Assembly (NCBI GenBank): GCA_001769125.1
Contig: MEOG01000126.1
Span: 27,744 to 91,743 of the forward strand
DNA length: 64,000 bases
Direction: 5' to 3'
From: Bacteroidetes bacterium GWF2_35_48
GTDB taxonomy: Bacteria; Bacteroidota; Bacteroidia; Bacteroidales; GWF2-35-48
Positions 36,379 through 45,461 of the stretch are shown piece after piece (position 1 is the stretch's first letter; every line of letters starts with the position of its first letter). The translations under genes and the position numbers were made by a program. Under the pieces are notes generated by a model. It saw only the letters and a list, made by a program, of their open reading frames with translations, was not told where the DNA came from and did not search any database.

Positions 36379-37482
36379 ATGGAGCACATCGAAAATGATG
36401 AAATATACAAAGGTTTATCTGTCAGCAAGGGAATACCGCAACCTCCCCCTGTCAGTGAAGACGCCATTGAAGCATTCAAAAAGAAAAAACGAAAACAATA
36501 TACAGCATCGGAATTCATACAGGGTATTCTTGTCGGCAATCGTATTGTTTTAAGTCAAGCTATAACATTAGTTGAAAGTGCGCTAACGGAGCATCAATTA
36601 ATAGCTCAGGAAGTAATAGAAAAATGCCTTCCATATTCAGGAAATTCAATAAGAATTGGAATTACCGGCGTTCCCGGGGTTGGGAAAAGCTCTTTTATAG
36701 AGACTCTGGGCACACAAATAACAGGCTCAGGAAGGAAACTTGCTGTTCTCGCTATTGACCCCAGCAGCGAGCGTTCAAAGGGCAGTATTTTGGGAGATAA
36801 AACCCGCATGGAGGAATTATCTATAGACAAAAATGCTTATATTCGACCCTCTCCATCAAGCGGAAGTTTAGGCGGCGTTGCCCGAAAAACAAGGGAATCA
36901 ATGATTCTTTGCGAAGCAGCAGGGTTTGATACAATTTTTATTGAAACAGTAGGAGTGGGGCAATCAGAAACTGCCGTTCATTCCATGGTTGATTTTTTTC
37001 TTTTACTCATGCTTGCCGGTGCCGGCGATGAATTGCAGGGAATAAAAAGAGGCATCATGGAAATGGCCGATGCAATTGTTATTACAAAAGCAGATGGAAC
37101 AAATCATACCAAAACGAAGCTCGCGCAAACGCAATACCAAAGCGCCCTGCATCTTTTTCCATTAAGCAAATCACGTTGGACTCCGCGTGTTCTTACATGC
37201 TCTGCCTTAAACAAGACAGGAATTATTGAAATTTGGGAAATGATTCTGGAATACATACAAGCAACAAAAACCAACAACTTTTTTGACAATAAGCGTTTCG
37301 ATCAGGCTGCATATTGGATGCACGAAACAATTGCTGAAACATTGAAAAATAATTTTTATTCAAATACGGAAATAAAAAAACAAATTAATGATATTGAAAA
37401 ACAAGTTTGCGCAAATAATCTAACTTCTTTTGTTGCTGCAAAAATGTTGCTCGATTCATATTTTAGAAAAAATAACATTTAA
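36379..37482 (+). CDS. meaB: methylmalonyl-CoA mutase-associated GTPase MeaB
   Basis: GITGVPGVGKSSFIETLG; AVLAIDPSSERSKGSILGDKTRM; FIETVGVGQSE. Confidence 0.95.
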   Translation: MEHIENDEIYKGLSVSKGIPQPPPVSEDAIEAFKKKKRKQYTASEFIQGILVGNRIVLSQAITLVESALTEHQLIAQEVIEKCLPYSGNSIRIGITGVPGVGKSSFIETLGTQITGSGRKLAVLAIDPSSERSKGSILGDKTRMEELSIDKNAYIRPSPSSGSLGGVARKTRESMILCEAAGFDTIFIETVGVGQSETAVHSMVDFFLLLMLAGAGDELQGIKRGIMEMADAIVITKADGTNHTKTKLAQTQYQSALHLFPLSKSRWTPRVLTCSALNKTGIIEIWEMILEYIQATKTNNFFDNKRFDQAAYWMHETIAETLKNNFYSNTEIKKQINDIEKQVCANNLTSFVAAKMLLDSYFRKNNI

Positions 37483-37492
37483 AAACCCAATT

Positions 37493-39124
37493 ATGAAAAA
37501 ATTATTGACAAGCTTGCTTATTGTATTACAAATACAAGCGTTTACAGCCGAAAAACCTAAAAGTGTAAAATCTGAAATTAAAGAAGTATCTGTGTTTTTA
37601 AGCGGGGCTCAGGTTACCCGGGCTGGAAATACGAACATAAATGCCGGAACATCTGAGTTAATTTTTGAAAATCTTCCTTCGAATATTAATGAACAAAGTA
37701 TTCAGGTTACAGGGAAAGGAGATTTTACAATTTTATCTGTAAATTATCAGTTGAATTACCTGAAAGAAGCAAAGCTTGTAAAAAATATTCAAAGTTTAAA
37801 AGATAGCCTTGATTTTCTTAATGATCAGCTTATATATGAAAAAGACATGCAGGTCGTATATCAGGAAGAAGAGGCAATGATTAAATCGAACAAAGCAATT
37901 GGAGGGCAGAATGTGGGTGTAAAAATTATTGATTTAAAAGAGGGTGCTGATTATTTCAGAACCCGGCTTACAGATATAAAGACCAAATGGCAGGCGCATC
38001 AGAAAAAAATTGTAAAATTAAATAAAGAAATTACACTTATTAAAAATCAGTTGAATGTGTTGAATTCACGTGAGAATAAGCCAAGCGGAGAGATAATTGT
38101 AACAGTAACATCAAAAACACCAACACTGGCAGCGCTTACTCTTAGCTATTTTGTGCAGGATGCAGGTTGGGTTCCTCTGTACGATTTGAGGGCAAAAGAC
38201 AGCAACAGTCCTGTTGACCTTGCTTATAAAGCAAATATCTGGCAGCTTACCGGTGAAGACTGGGAAAAGGTTTCGCTTTCTTTAAATACAGGAAACCCTA
38301 CTTTAAGCGGTTCCAAACCGAATCTTGCAGCGTGGTATTTATACATTTATTATCCACAAAAAAAGAGAGGTAAGCGCAATGAAACCGCGGGCTTTGCAAG
38401 TCAATCAATAGTAATGGCAAAAGAAGAATCAAAAAAATCAGATAAGGCTCAATTGGAAGAAGACATGGTTTCAGATGCTTTAACTTCCGCGAATTACACT
38501 ACTGTGGCAGAAGGTCAGACCAGTGTTGAGTTTAAGATAGAAGTTCCGTACAATGTTCCTTCTGATGGAAAGCATCACATGGTTGAGGTGCAAAAATACA
38601 CGATTCCCGCAACCTACGAATATTACTGTGCACCTAAATTAGATAAAGATGCATTTCTTATTGCTCATGTTACAGGATGGGAATCGTACAACCTTTTATC
38701 GGGAGAAATGAATTTATTTTTTGAAGGCACTTATGTTGGGAAATCGTATCTTGATGTTGCTTCTACCAATGATACACTTGACATTTCGCTGGGTAGAGAT
38801 AAAAATATTGTTGTATCTCGTACGAAGTTAAAAGATTTCAGCAAGAAAAGCTTTGTGGGTTCTACAAAAAAAGAAACACGCGGATTTGAGATTGAGGTAC
38901 GCAATAAGAAAAAACAGCAGGTACAAATTAGTATTCATGATCAGTTTCCATTATCAACCAATAAAGAAATTGAAGTGGAGCATATAGAAATGTCGGGCGC
39001 AAAATTCGATGAAAGCACCGGATTTTTATCATGGCAATTTGATTTAGCTCCTACAGAAACAAAGAAATTTAAAATGCAGTATGCTGTGAAATATCCGAAA
39101 ACACAGACGATAATTCTGGAGTAA
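37493..39124 (+). CDS. DUF4139 / mucoidy inhibitor MuiA-like protein (start trimmed)
   Basis: EVSVFLSGAQVTRAGNTNINAGTSELIFENLP; signal peptide at MKKLLTSLLIVLQIQAFTA. Confidence 0.85.
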   Translation: MKKLLTSLLIVLQIQAFTAEKPKSVKSEIKEVSVFLSGAQVTRAGNTNINAGTSELIFENLPSNINEQSIQVTGKGDFTILSVNYQLNYLKEAKLVKNIQSLKDSLDFLNDQLIYEKDMQVVYQEEEAMIKSNKAIGGQNVGVKIIDLKEGADYFRTRLTDIKTKWQAHQKKIVKLNKEITLIKNQLNVLNSRENKPSGEIIVTVTSKTPTLAALTLSYFVQDAGWVPLYDLRAKDSNSPVDLAYKANIWQLTGEDWEKVSLSLNTGNPTLSGSKPNLAAWYLYIYYPQKKRGKRNETAGFASQSIVMAKEESKKSDKAQLEEDMVSDALTSANYTTVAEGQTSVEFKIEVPYNVPSDGKHHMVEVQKYTIPATYEYYCAPKLDKDAFLIAHVTGWESYNLLSGEMNLFFEGTYVGKSYLDVASTNDTLDISLGRDKNIVVSRTKLKDFSKKSFVGSTKKETRGFEIEVRNKKKQQVQISIHDQFPLSTNKEIEVEHIEMSGAKFDESTGFLSWQFDLAPTETKKFKMQYAVKYPKTQTIILE

Positions 39125-39130
39125 ATTTTT

Positions 39131-40042
39131 ATGAAAATAATTCATGAAATTTCTAAAATGATTTTCATTGTGAAATATCGGCTACTGTTACTATTTGGAG
39201 TTTTTTTTGTAATTAATTCTTATGCTCAAAAACTAGATTTACCTATAGACTCTACAAAAAAAATTGTATATAATTCCACATTTTTAAAAGCCCATTTGAC
39301 CAAATCAGAATTGTTTAATGTCGTTATAAGTTGGATAAAAAGTGATTTAAAAATACAATCTCCCTTAATTTTATCAGACACAATTCAATTTTCAAGAGAA
39401 ATTCCCGGATATTCAACAGAGTACGGTGGGTTGACCTATGTTGGGTTAATAAAATATAAGACAACTATAATAATTGAAGATCTAAAATTTAATATAAGAA
39501 CAGATCAAATTTATTATATTGACAATGAAAGTAAAGAAACCATTAATGCTGAAGATATTCTTTCAAAAAAAGAGTATATGGATAAATGGCATTGCTTATT
39601 AGATATGGACAAATCTGTTAGGGATTTAATTTATGAATGTGATAGAAAAACAGCAAAAAAAGTTAAAAAGAAATCGGAAAAATTTGTTTATGAAGCAAAA
39701 GAAGATAGTTATGTAGCAAACAATTCGATTTTGGATAATATCAGACTTCAGAAAGCACAAGAGGAATTAAAAAAAGCATCAAGCAAAATTATTTTTGGTA
39801 CTGCAACTATGGCGGCCGGTTCACTATTTATTTTATATAGCGTAAATGAATATAAAGGTGTAGAAAGAAGCGGAGCTTTATTAGTGGGTACAGGAATTGT
39901 TGCTACAGGATTTATATTTTCAATAATTGGAATAAAGCACCAACGCAAGACTAATAAGCTATTATGTGATTATAGCATAAACAAAACAGAGTTAAGTTTA
40001 CAAATTGGTATTAATAATATCTCTCTTTCATATAAATTTTGA
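39131..40042 (+). CDS. hypothetical protein, DUF4468-like N-terminus with TM segments
   Basis: NVVISWIKSDLKIQSPLILSDTIQFSREIPGYSTEYGGLTYVGLIKYKTTIIIEDLKFNI. Confidence 0.5.
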   Translation: MKIIHEISKMIFIVKYRLLLLFGVFFVINSYAQKLDLPIDSTKKIVYNSTFLKAHLTKSELFNVVISWIKSDLKIQSPLILSDTIQFSREIPGYSTEYGGLTYVGLIKYKTTIIIEDLKFNIRTDQIYYIDNESKETINAEDILSKKEYMDKWHCLLDMDKSVRDLIYECDRKTAKKVKKKSEKFVYEAKEDSYVANNSILDNIRLQKAQEELKKASSKIIFGTATMAAGSLFILYSVNEYKGVERSGALLVGTGIVATGFIFSIIGIKHQRKTNKLLCDYSINKTELSLQIGINNISLSYKF

Positions 40043-40114
40043 GTATTTACCTATTCTTATATTGAGTTTTGCGATGCACTGAAATGTGTTGCGTAGCAGT
40101 GCGATGTGTTGAGT

Positions 40115-40161
40115 AGTTCGATAAACTCACGAACCTCATGTCGTAATGAGTTTATCGAACT
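40115..40161. repeat. inverted repeat AGTTCGATAAACTCA / TGAGTTTATCGAACT
   Basis: 15-bp arms at 40115-40129 and 40147-40161. Confidence 0.85.
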
Positions 40162-40226
40162 GTCGAAGTATATTCCAAACAATTATTAAAAATAATCATT
40201 GTTATCCGATAAAAATTTGATAGATA

Positions 40227-40411
40227 GTGCTTGCAAGAAAACGTCAATTTCTGCGTTACTCTCAACCTGAAAAACAGTCATGTACATTAGTACACTCCTG
40301 ATTTTCAGGTCTTCGAAAGCCCTGCCTACCGGACAGGCAGGCTTGAACTTGACCTTTTCTTATCAAGCACTCACACTGTTAAGCAAAAAACAAGGGTTTT
40401 CTTGCTAACAC
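40227..40411 (+). mobile_element. Element A copy 3 (185 bp, contains 21-bp micro-palindrome insertion), 6-bp TSD TAGATA
   Basis: Ends GTGCTTGCAAGAAAAC / GTTTTCTTGCTAACAC-type; TAGATA at 40221-40226 and 40412-40417. Confidence 0.85.
40321..40341. repeat. micro-palindrome CCTGCCTACCGGACAGGCAGG inserted in Element A copy 3
   Basis: Absent at the matching position of copies 1 and 2 (aaagc|cttg). Confidence 0.85.
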
Positions 40412-40440
40412 TAGATAGCTTAAACCTATTATTAGGACTC

Positions 40441-40601
40441 ATTTTATAAACAGAGCGCTCCTATCGGAGTTTCAAAATTTATATATATGATTGTTTTTAT
40501 AAACAGTACGTCACTACCTGCCAGCCGTACTCAAGCCATTGAGGCAGGCAGGCGTGACTAAATAATAAAGAAACTCCGTAGGAGTGAACTGTTTATAAAA
40601 C
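40441..40601. repeat. Element C: inverted repeat ATTTTATAAACAG...CTCCTATCGGAGTTT / AAACTCCGTAGGAG...CTGTTTATAAAA
   Basis: ~32-bp imperfect arms; a further related arm at 40622-40641. Confidence 0.75.
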
Positions 40602-40679
40602 GAACAAAATCCAACAATTAAAGCTCCGATAGGAGCGCCCTGTTTTTTATCGGACAATAATGAAAAATAATATTAAAAA

Positions 40680-41168
40680 ATGCTAAAACTTTCCAGATCA
40701 AAGCTGTTGTTGTTATCTGCATTGATTATTTTAATTTATTATTTTATAAATCGCATATCTTATATAAACAAAGCAGAATTTACAACAGGAATGGTTGTTC
40801 CTTTCTATGAATTGCCGGATTGGAACAATTCAAATATTGGCTCTCCTGTTATAGCCTTTGCGCATGCTAATACATTGGTAAAATTTGAAGGAACGCAATA
40901 TTTAAAATATAAAGAAGGAGAAACGGTTCCTGTTATTTTTAATTCAGAACAACCGCAGGATGCGTATATTTTTACTTTCATGGGGTATTGGTATTCAGGG
41001 CTTATTTGGTGCATCTGGCCATTAATGATTACAAGCGGTTTGATTCTTGGATTCATCAGAAAGAATCAAAACATTATTATTTCACTAAAATATCCTTTGA
41101 TAAAAAAAGGAAAAAAAGAGGAAAAAAGCCTAATGCATAGCGACGGCTTAGGTAAAAAGTATGTTTAA
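40680..41168 (+). CDS. DUF3592-like membrane protein
   Basis: N- and C-terminal TM; VKFEGTQYLKYKEGETVPVIFNSEQPQDAYIFTF. Confidence 0.5.
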   Translation: MLKLSRSKLLLLSALIILIYYFINRISYINKAEFTTGMVVPFYELPDWNNSNIGSPVIAFAHANTLVKFEGTQYLKYKEGETVPVIFNSEQPQDAYIFTFMGYWYSGLIWCIWPLMITSGLILGFIRKNQNIIISLKYPLIKKGKKEEKSLMHSDGLGKKYV

Positions 41169-41201
41169 TGTTAATGTTTGAATAATCTCCATAATACTAC
41201 T

Positions 41202-41266
41202 CAAGATGATCCACATTTTTGCAGGGAGCAATGTTTCTTTTGGTATGCAAGATGTGGAACATCTTG
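41202..41266. repeat. PalD copy 2
   Basis: caagatgatccacat ... gatgtggaacatcttg. Confidence 0.7.
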
Positions 41267-41271
41267 TTGTT

Positions 41272-43977
41272 TTACTCTTGCTGATCTCCAATATTGTCGA
41301 GCCAGTTTTTCTTACGTTCCATTTTTAAATCCTGAAGAATTGAAGATTTCACGTTGATTTTGAAATGAAAGCTTTTGTAAAAACCAAAAGGTATCCAGTT
41401 GAAACTCATTTCCCAGCAATGCAGGTCGCGGTGTATGTCTATGGATGCATTGACAAGCTTTTTTACTTCAAAATCGTAATCTGTACGAAAACGTATCTGC
41501 CATTTCGGAGTTAGAAAAAAATCGCCTGAAACCTGTAAGGTTTGCGTTGTTTTATCTTCCACATCAGGTTTGTCGTACCGTAGATTATAAGAAAGACTCA
41601 GGTTCCAGGGTATTCTGAAAATATGGTATCCGTTTTTGTCGAAACGTTTATTTTTATTTTCATTTAATTCTTTTTCTTTACGTGCGTTTTGAAATGTTTT
41701 CGCATTAATGTTTGCGCCGATAGACAGGTTTGCAGATGTAATACGACCAAAGTCGCCGTTTTCATCCAGCATAAAACGATTTACCCTTGTGTAGCCTGTA
41801 AGCAATGAGTCAAAAGAATACGGATCAACAATTCCGCTAAAACGCAAATTCAAAAGTCTTAAAAAATTTGTGCTTCCTGAAATGTTCAGAGGCATCCATT
41901 TCAAAGAATCGGCAGCAATATTATAGGATGTTGAAAAATTGAGCGCATCGAAAATTTTTATTTTTTTTAATCCTTCAACTGTATCGGCTTTGCTGCGTAC
42001 TTTCATTTCAAGATTATTTCCCAAACTAAAATTTACCATTCCTGCTTTGCCGTTTTGAGGCGTGCCAAAAATACCGTTTTCAAATCGTGAATACTGGCGG
42101 TAAATGGTATCATTGGGAGCATTCGTGCGCCTAAAAACCTCCATGTGTTTTTTATAAACACCGAATTTTTCTTCGCCAAAATCGGGTCTGTAACTTAAAC
42201 TTACCGAGGGTGTCATAACATGACGCACAGCTTTAAGCGGACCGACTTTGAGCTGATACATTCCATATAATGTTGTGGAAAGAGAAAGTGTGAAATTATA
42301 ATCATAAGCCCTGTTAAAGCCGGGAATCGTGTCTGTTTTTATATTTCCAAAAGTCGTTTCATTTATTTTTACAGAATCATCCCAATACCGATTTATGGAA
42401 TTAAGATACCAGCGCTCTGTGTAATTTGCAGAAGGAGATAAATTAAAATAGCGAAGAACTTTAAACGATGTGCTTAGAGGTATTGAATGCTGCATTCCGT
42501 TTTTGAATTGCGATAAAGACTCTTCCTCGAATAACTTACTCTCTTTGGTTGTTATTTTGTTTTGCGCCGTTGTAGTATAGCTGACGCCAATATTGTCAAA
42601 CCATTTTAATTCTCCTGTTTTGTTCTTTTTTCTGAAAGGAAATATTCTCGACATACCAAAGTTAATATCAGGCAATGTGATTGTGATAGTACTATCCATG
42701 CTATTTTGCGAGTGTCTGAAATTAGAGGAAAAAGAAAAAGGTGAGTTTGGAAATATTCTGCTGTAACTTATATTTGATTGTTTTTGGTTTGTAAACATGT
42801 TTCCGGTATAATTTGTAGAATTATACCTGTCGAACGAACTGGAACTGACATTTACATTTGCAGAAAAAGTACTGTTCGGGCGGGCTTTTGGGTCTTGTGC
42901 ATGCGACCAGGTTACTGCAAATAATTTGTTTTGTTGATACTCCGAATCTGTTTCTTCACCCAGAATATTCTCATTATATTTTAAATTAAAATGCCCGCCA
43001 AATTTATAGCGTTTTTTGTAATTGGAATTCATGCTTGCGCCCCACGACATATTGGAGTAAATATCTCCGGTCAGCGATAAATCCACATAATCATTTATTG
43101 CAAAATACCAACCTCCGTTTCTCAGGAAAAAACCTCTGTTTTCTTCATCTCCGTATTCAGGAATTAAAACTCCCGAAGTGTTGCCTTTTTTATTAGGAAA
43201 AAATCCAAACGGAATTCCAATGGGCATTGGGATATCTGCAATTACAAGATAGGCAGGACCAGAAATAATTTTATCATCGGGAATAACTTTAGCTTTTGTA
43301 AGAGCAATATAAAAATGCGGATCGTGTAAATCGCAGGTTGTAAATTTTCCATGCTCAAGGCAAACAATATCATTTGCTTGTTTTTTTGTTTTTTCGCTAT
43401 GCAGAAAACTGCCTTCCTGCTTTGTTATGACACCTTTAATCAGCCCTTTTTTTGTTTTAAAATTGTAGGTCATCTCCACAGCATCAAATTCCTGATCACC
43501 CTGCTTGAAGACGGGTTTGCCAATTTCTTTTCCGCTCGTATCAATTACTCCTTTAGCATAAACAAGATCTTCACCAAGACTCATCTCTATATACGCGGCT
43601 TTCAGTTCAATATCTTTGTATTTGATGAATGCGTCCCCATAAAGGAATACTTTCTGGCTTTCAATATCGAAGCGTATCGAATCGCGTGCGTTGTATTTTA
43701 TCGGGTCGTCAATTTTATCCGTATTCTTTTTCTTTTCTGTACTATTGTTTTCTTTTGTTGAATCATTTGAAAAAGGTATGGAAAGACTCAGGCTGTCTTT
43801 ATTTGATTTTAGTGTGTCAATAATAACTGTATCAGGATTTATCTGAAGAAAATCATTAAAATGGTTATGAGAATCACATTCATGCAAAGCAAAAGCATCA
43901 CGTGTGCCATTCATACCAAAAGCAACCTGAATGAGCAACAGCCCTGTAAAAACATTAAGAAGTAATTTTAAAAACAA
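41272..43977 (-). CDS. lptD: LPS-assembly outer membrane protein LptD
   Basis: OstA-like N-terminus (DSIRFDIESQKVFLYGDAFIKYKDIELKAAYIEM) and long beta-barrel. Confidence 0.88.
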   Translation of the reverse strand: MFLKLLLNVFTGLLLIQVAFGMNGTRDAFALHECDSHNHFNDFLQINPDTVIIDTLKSNKDSLSLSIPFSNDSTKENNSTEKKKNTDKIDDPIKYNARDSIRFDIESQKVFLYGDAFIKYKDIELKAAYIEMSLGEDLVYAKGVIDTSGKEIGKPVFKQGDQEFDAVEMTYNFKTKKGLIKGVITKQEGSFLHSEKTKKQANDIVCLEHGKFTTCDLHDPHFYIALTKAKVIPDDKIISGPAYLVIADIPMPIGIPFGFFPNKKGNTSGVLIPEYGDEENRGFFLRNGGWYFAINDYVDLSLTGDIYSNMSWGASMNSNYKKRYKFGGHFNLKYNENILGEETDSEYQQNKLFAVTWSHAQDPKARPNSTFSANVNVSSSSFDRYNSTNYTGNMFTNQKQSNISYSRIFPNSPFSFSSNFRHSQNSMDSTITITLPDINFGMSRIFPFRKKNKTGELKWFDNIGVSYTTTAQNKITTKESKLFEEESLSQFKNGMQHSIPLSTSFKVLRYFNLSPSANYTERWYLNSINRYWDDSVKINETTFGNIKTDTIPGFNRAYDYNFTLSLSTTLYGMYQLKVGPLKAVRHVMTPSVSLSYRPDFGEEKFGVYKKHMEVFRRTNAPNDTIYRQYSRFENGIFGTPQNGKAGMVNFSLGNNLEMKVRSKADTVEGLKKIKIFDALNFSTSYNIAADSLKWMPLNISGSTNFLRLLNLRFSGIVDPYSFDSLLTGYTRVNRFMLDENGDFGRITSANLSIGANINAKTFQNARKEKELNENKNKRFDKNGYHIFRIPWNLSLSYNLRYDKPDVEDKTTQTLQVSGDFFLTPKWQIRFRTDYDFEVKKLVNASIDIHRDLHCWEMSFNWIPFGFYKSFHFKINVKSSILQDLKMERKKNWLDNIGDQQE

Positions 43978-44051
43978 TTTTTTATTTTATTTTTGCAAAA
44001 ATGAATTTTTCAAATGAAGCTCCAAAACTATAAATTTAATGTGACATTTTA

Positions 44052-45416
44052 ATGAATAGAAACTTATCAGGTATTTTATTTAGTATTTTTTCACGCGTTA
44101 ATTTTATTGTTTGCATTGTAATTTTTATTTTATTTTTCTCATATTCTTCATTATCTCAAGCTCAGAACAACTTCAACCTCAATACTATTGTTATTGATGC
44201 AGGTCATGGCGGAAAAGACCCCGGAGCTGTTTATAAAGAAAAGAAAAAAGTACTTGGCAAAGAAAAAGATATAACCTTAAGCATTGCTCTGAAGCTTGGA
44301 AATTATATTAAAACGCATTTTAAGGACATAAAAGTTATTTATACCCGCGATAAGGACGAATTTATAGAATTGCACAAGAGGGCTGCCATTGCTAATAAAA
44401 ATAAAGCAGATTTGTTTGTTTCCATTCATGCAAATTCGAGTAAGAAAAAAGAACCTTTTGGTTCCGAAACTTTTGTTATGGGGATTCATAAAAATCAAGG
44501 AAACTTAGAAGTTGCAATGACTGAAAATTCCGTTGTTTTAAAAGAAAAAAATTATAATCAGGAATATGAAGGTATTGACCCGAACTCTCCGGAAGCATAT
44601 ATTATTTTCAATATGCTTCAAAATACAAATATTGAACAGAGTCTGAACCTTGCCTCTAAAATTCAGAATGAATACAAAAATCAACTGCTCCGATTTGACA
44701 GGGGAGTAAAACAGGCCGTGTTTTTTGTATTATGGAAGACGGTTATGCCCAGTATACTTACAGAAGTAGGGTTTATCAGCAACAAGGAAGAAGCAAAATA
44801 TATTTTATCTGAAAGCGGGCAGCAACAAATATCATACAGCATTTTTAATGCGATAAGAAATTATAAAAAAGAAATAGAAGGTATTAAGGATGATGGCATC
44901 GTAATAGAAAAACCGGAATATAAATCTGAAGTAATTCCCGGATTTGAGACTGTGGATACTGTTACTGTAAAAGAAAACGTGAAAGAGAAAAATGAGCCGG
45001 ACAATAAAGAAAAAGAGGACAGCGTTGAAGTAAAAGAAACAGTACAGCTAAAAGATACAACAGATTCTAAAAAGGAAAATGAGACAACAAAAAAGAACGA
45101 AAATAACAACAAAAAAGATAATACAAAAAAAGAGGACAGACATCTTTTTAAATTCAATGATATAGTTTTTAAAATTCAGATTACTTCTTCCAAAACAAAA
45201 ATTCCTGTAAATTCTGAAAAGTTCAAAGGCTTGAAAGTAGAGGAGTTTGAAATAGATGGAACTTATAAGTATCTTGTATGTTCAAGTAAAAGTTATGATG
45301 AAATTGTGAATCTGCAAAAATTAATCAGATTGGATTTTCCTGATTCATTTATCATTGCATTAAAAAATGGAAAAAAAATATCCATTAATGACGCATTAAA
45401 AGAAATAAAAAATTAA
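44052..45416 (+). CDS. N-acetylmuramoyl-L-alanine amidase
   Basis: IVIDAGHGGKDPGA; FVSIHANSSKKKEPFGSETFV; LTEVGFISNKEEA. Confidence 0.95.
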   Translation: MNRNLSGILFSIFSRVNFIVCIVIFILFFSYSSLSQAQNNFNLNTIVIDAGHGGKDPGAVYKEKKKVLGKEKDITLSIALKLGNYIKTHFKDIKVIYTRDKDEFIELHKRAAIANKNKADLFVSIHANSSKKKEPFGSETFVMGIHKNQGNLEVAMTENSVVLKEKNYNQEYEGIDPNSPEAYIIFNMLQNTNIEQSLNLASKIQNEYKNQLLRFDRGVKQAVFFVLWKTVMPSILTEVGFISNKEEAKYILSESGQQQISYSIFNAIRNYKKEIEGIKDDGIVIEKPEYKSEVIPGFETVDTVTVKENVKEKNEPDNKEKEDSVEVKETVQLKDTTDSKKENETTKKNENNNKKDNTKKEDRHLFKFNDIVFKIQITSSKTKIPVNSEKFKGLKVEEFEIDGTYKYLVCSSKSYDEIVNLQKLIRLDFPDSFIIALKNGKKISINDALKEIKN

Positions 45417-45461
45417 TTTTATAGTTTTGTTTTTCCCGAAAAAGAGGGTGTTGTATCAATA

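Noticed and set aside
37430-37492. Upstream extension of the DUF4139 ORF
   Set aside because: Overlaps meaB; the signal peptide starts at 37493.
43351-43761. 136-aa ORF antisense to lptD
   Set aside because: Shadow ORF, low complexity Phe-rich product.
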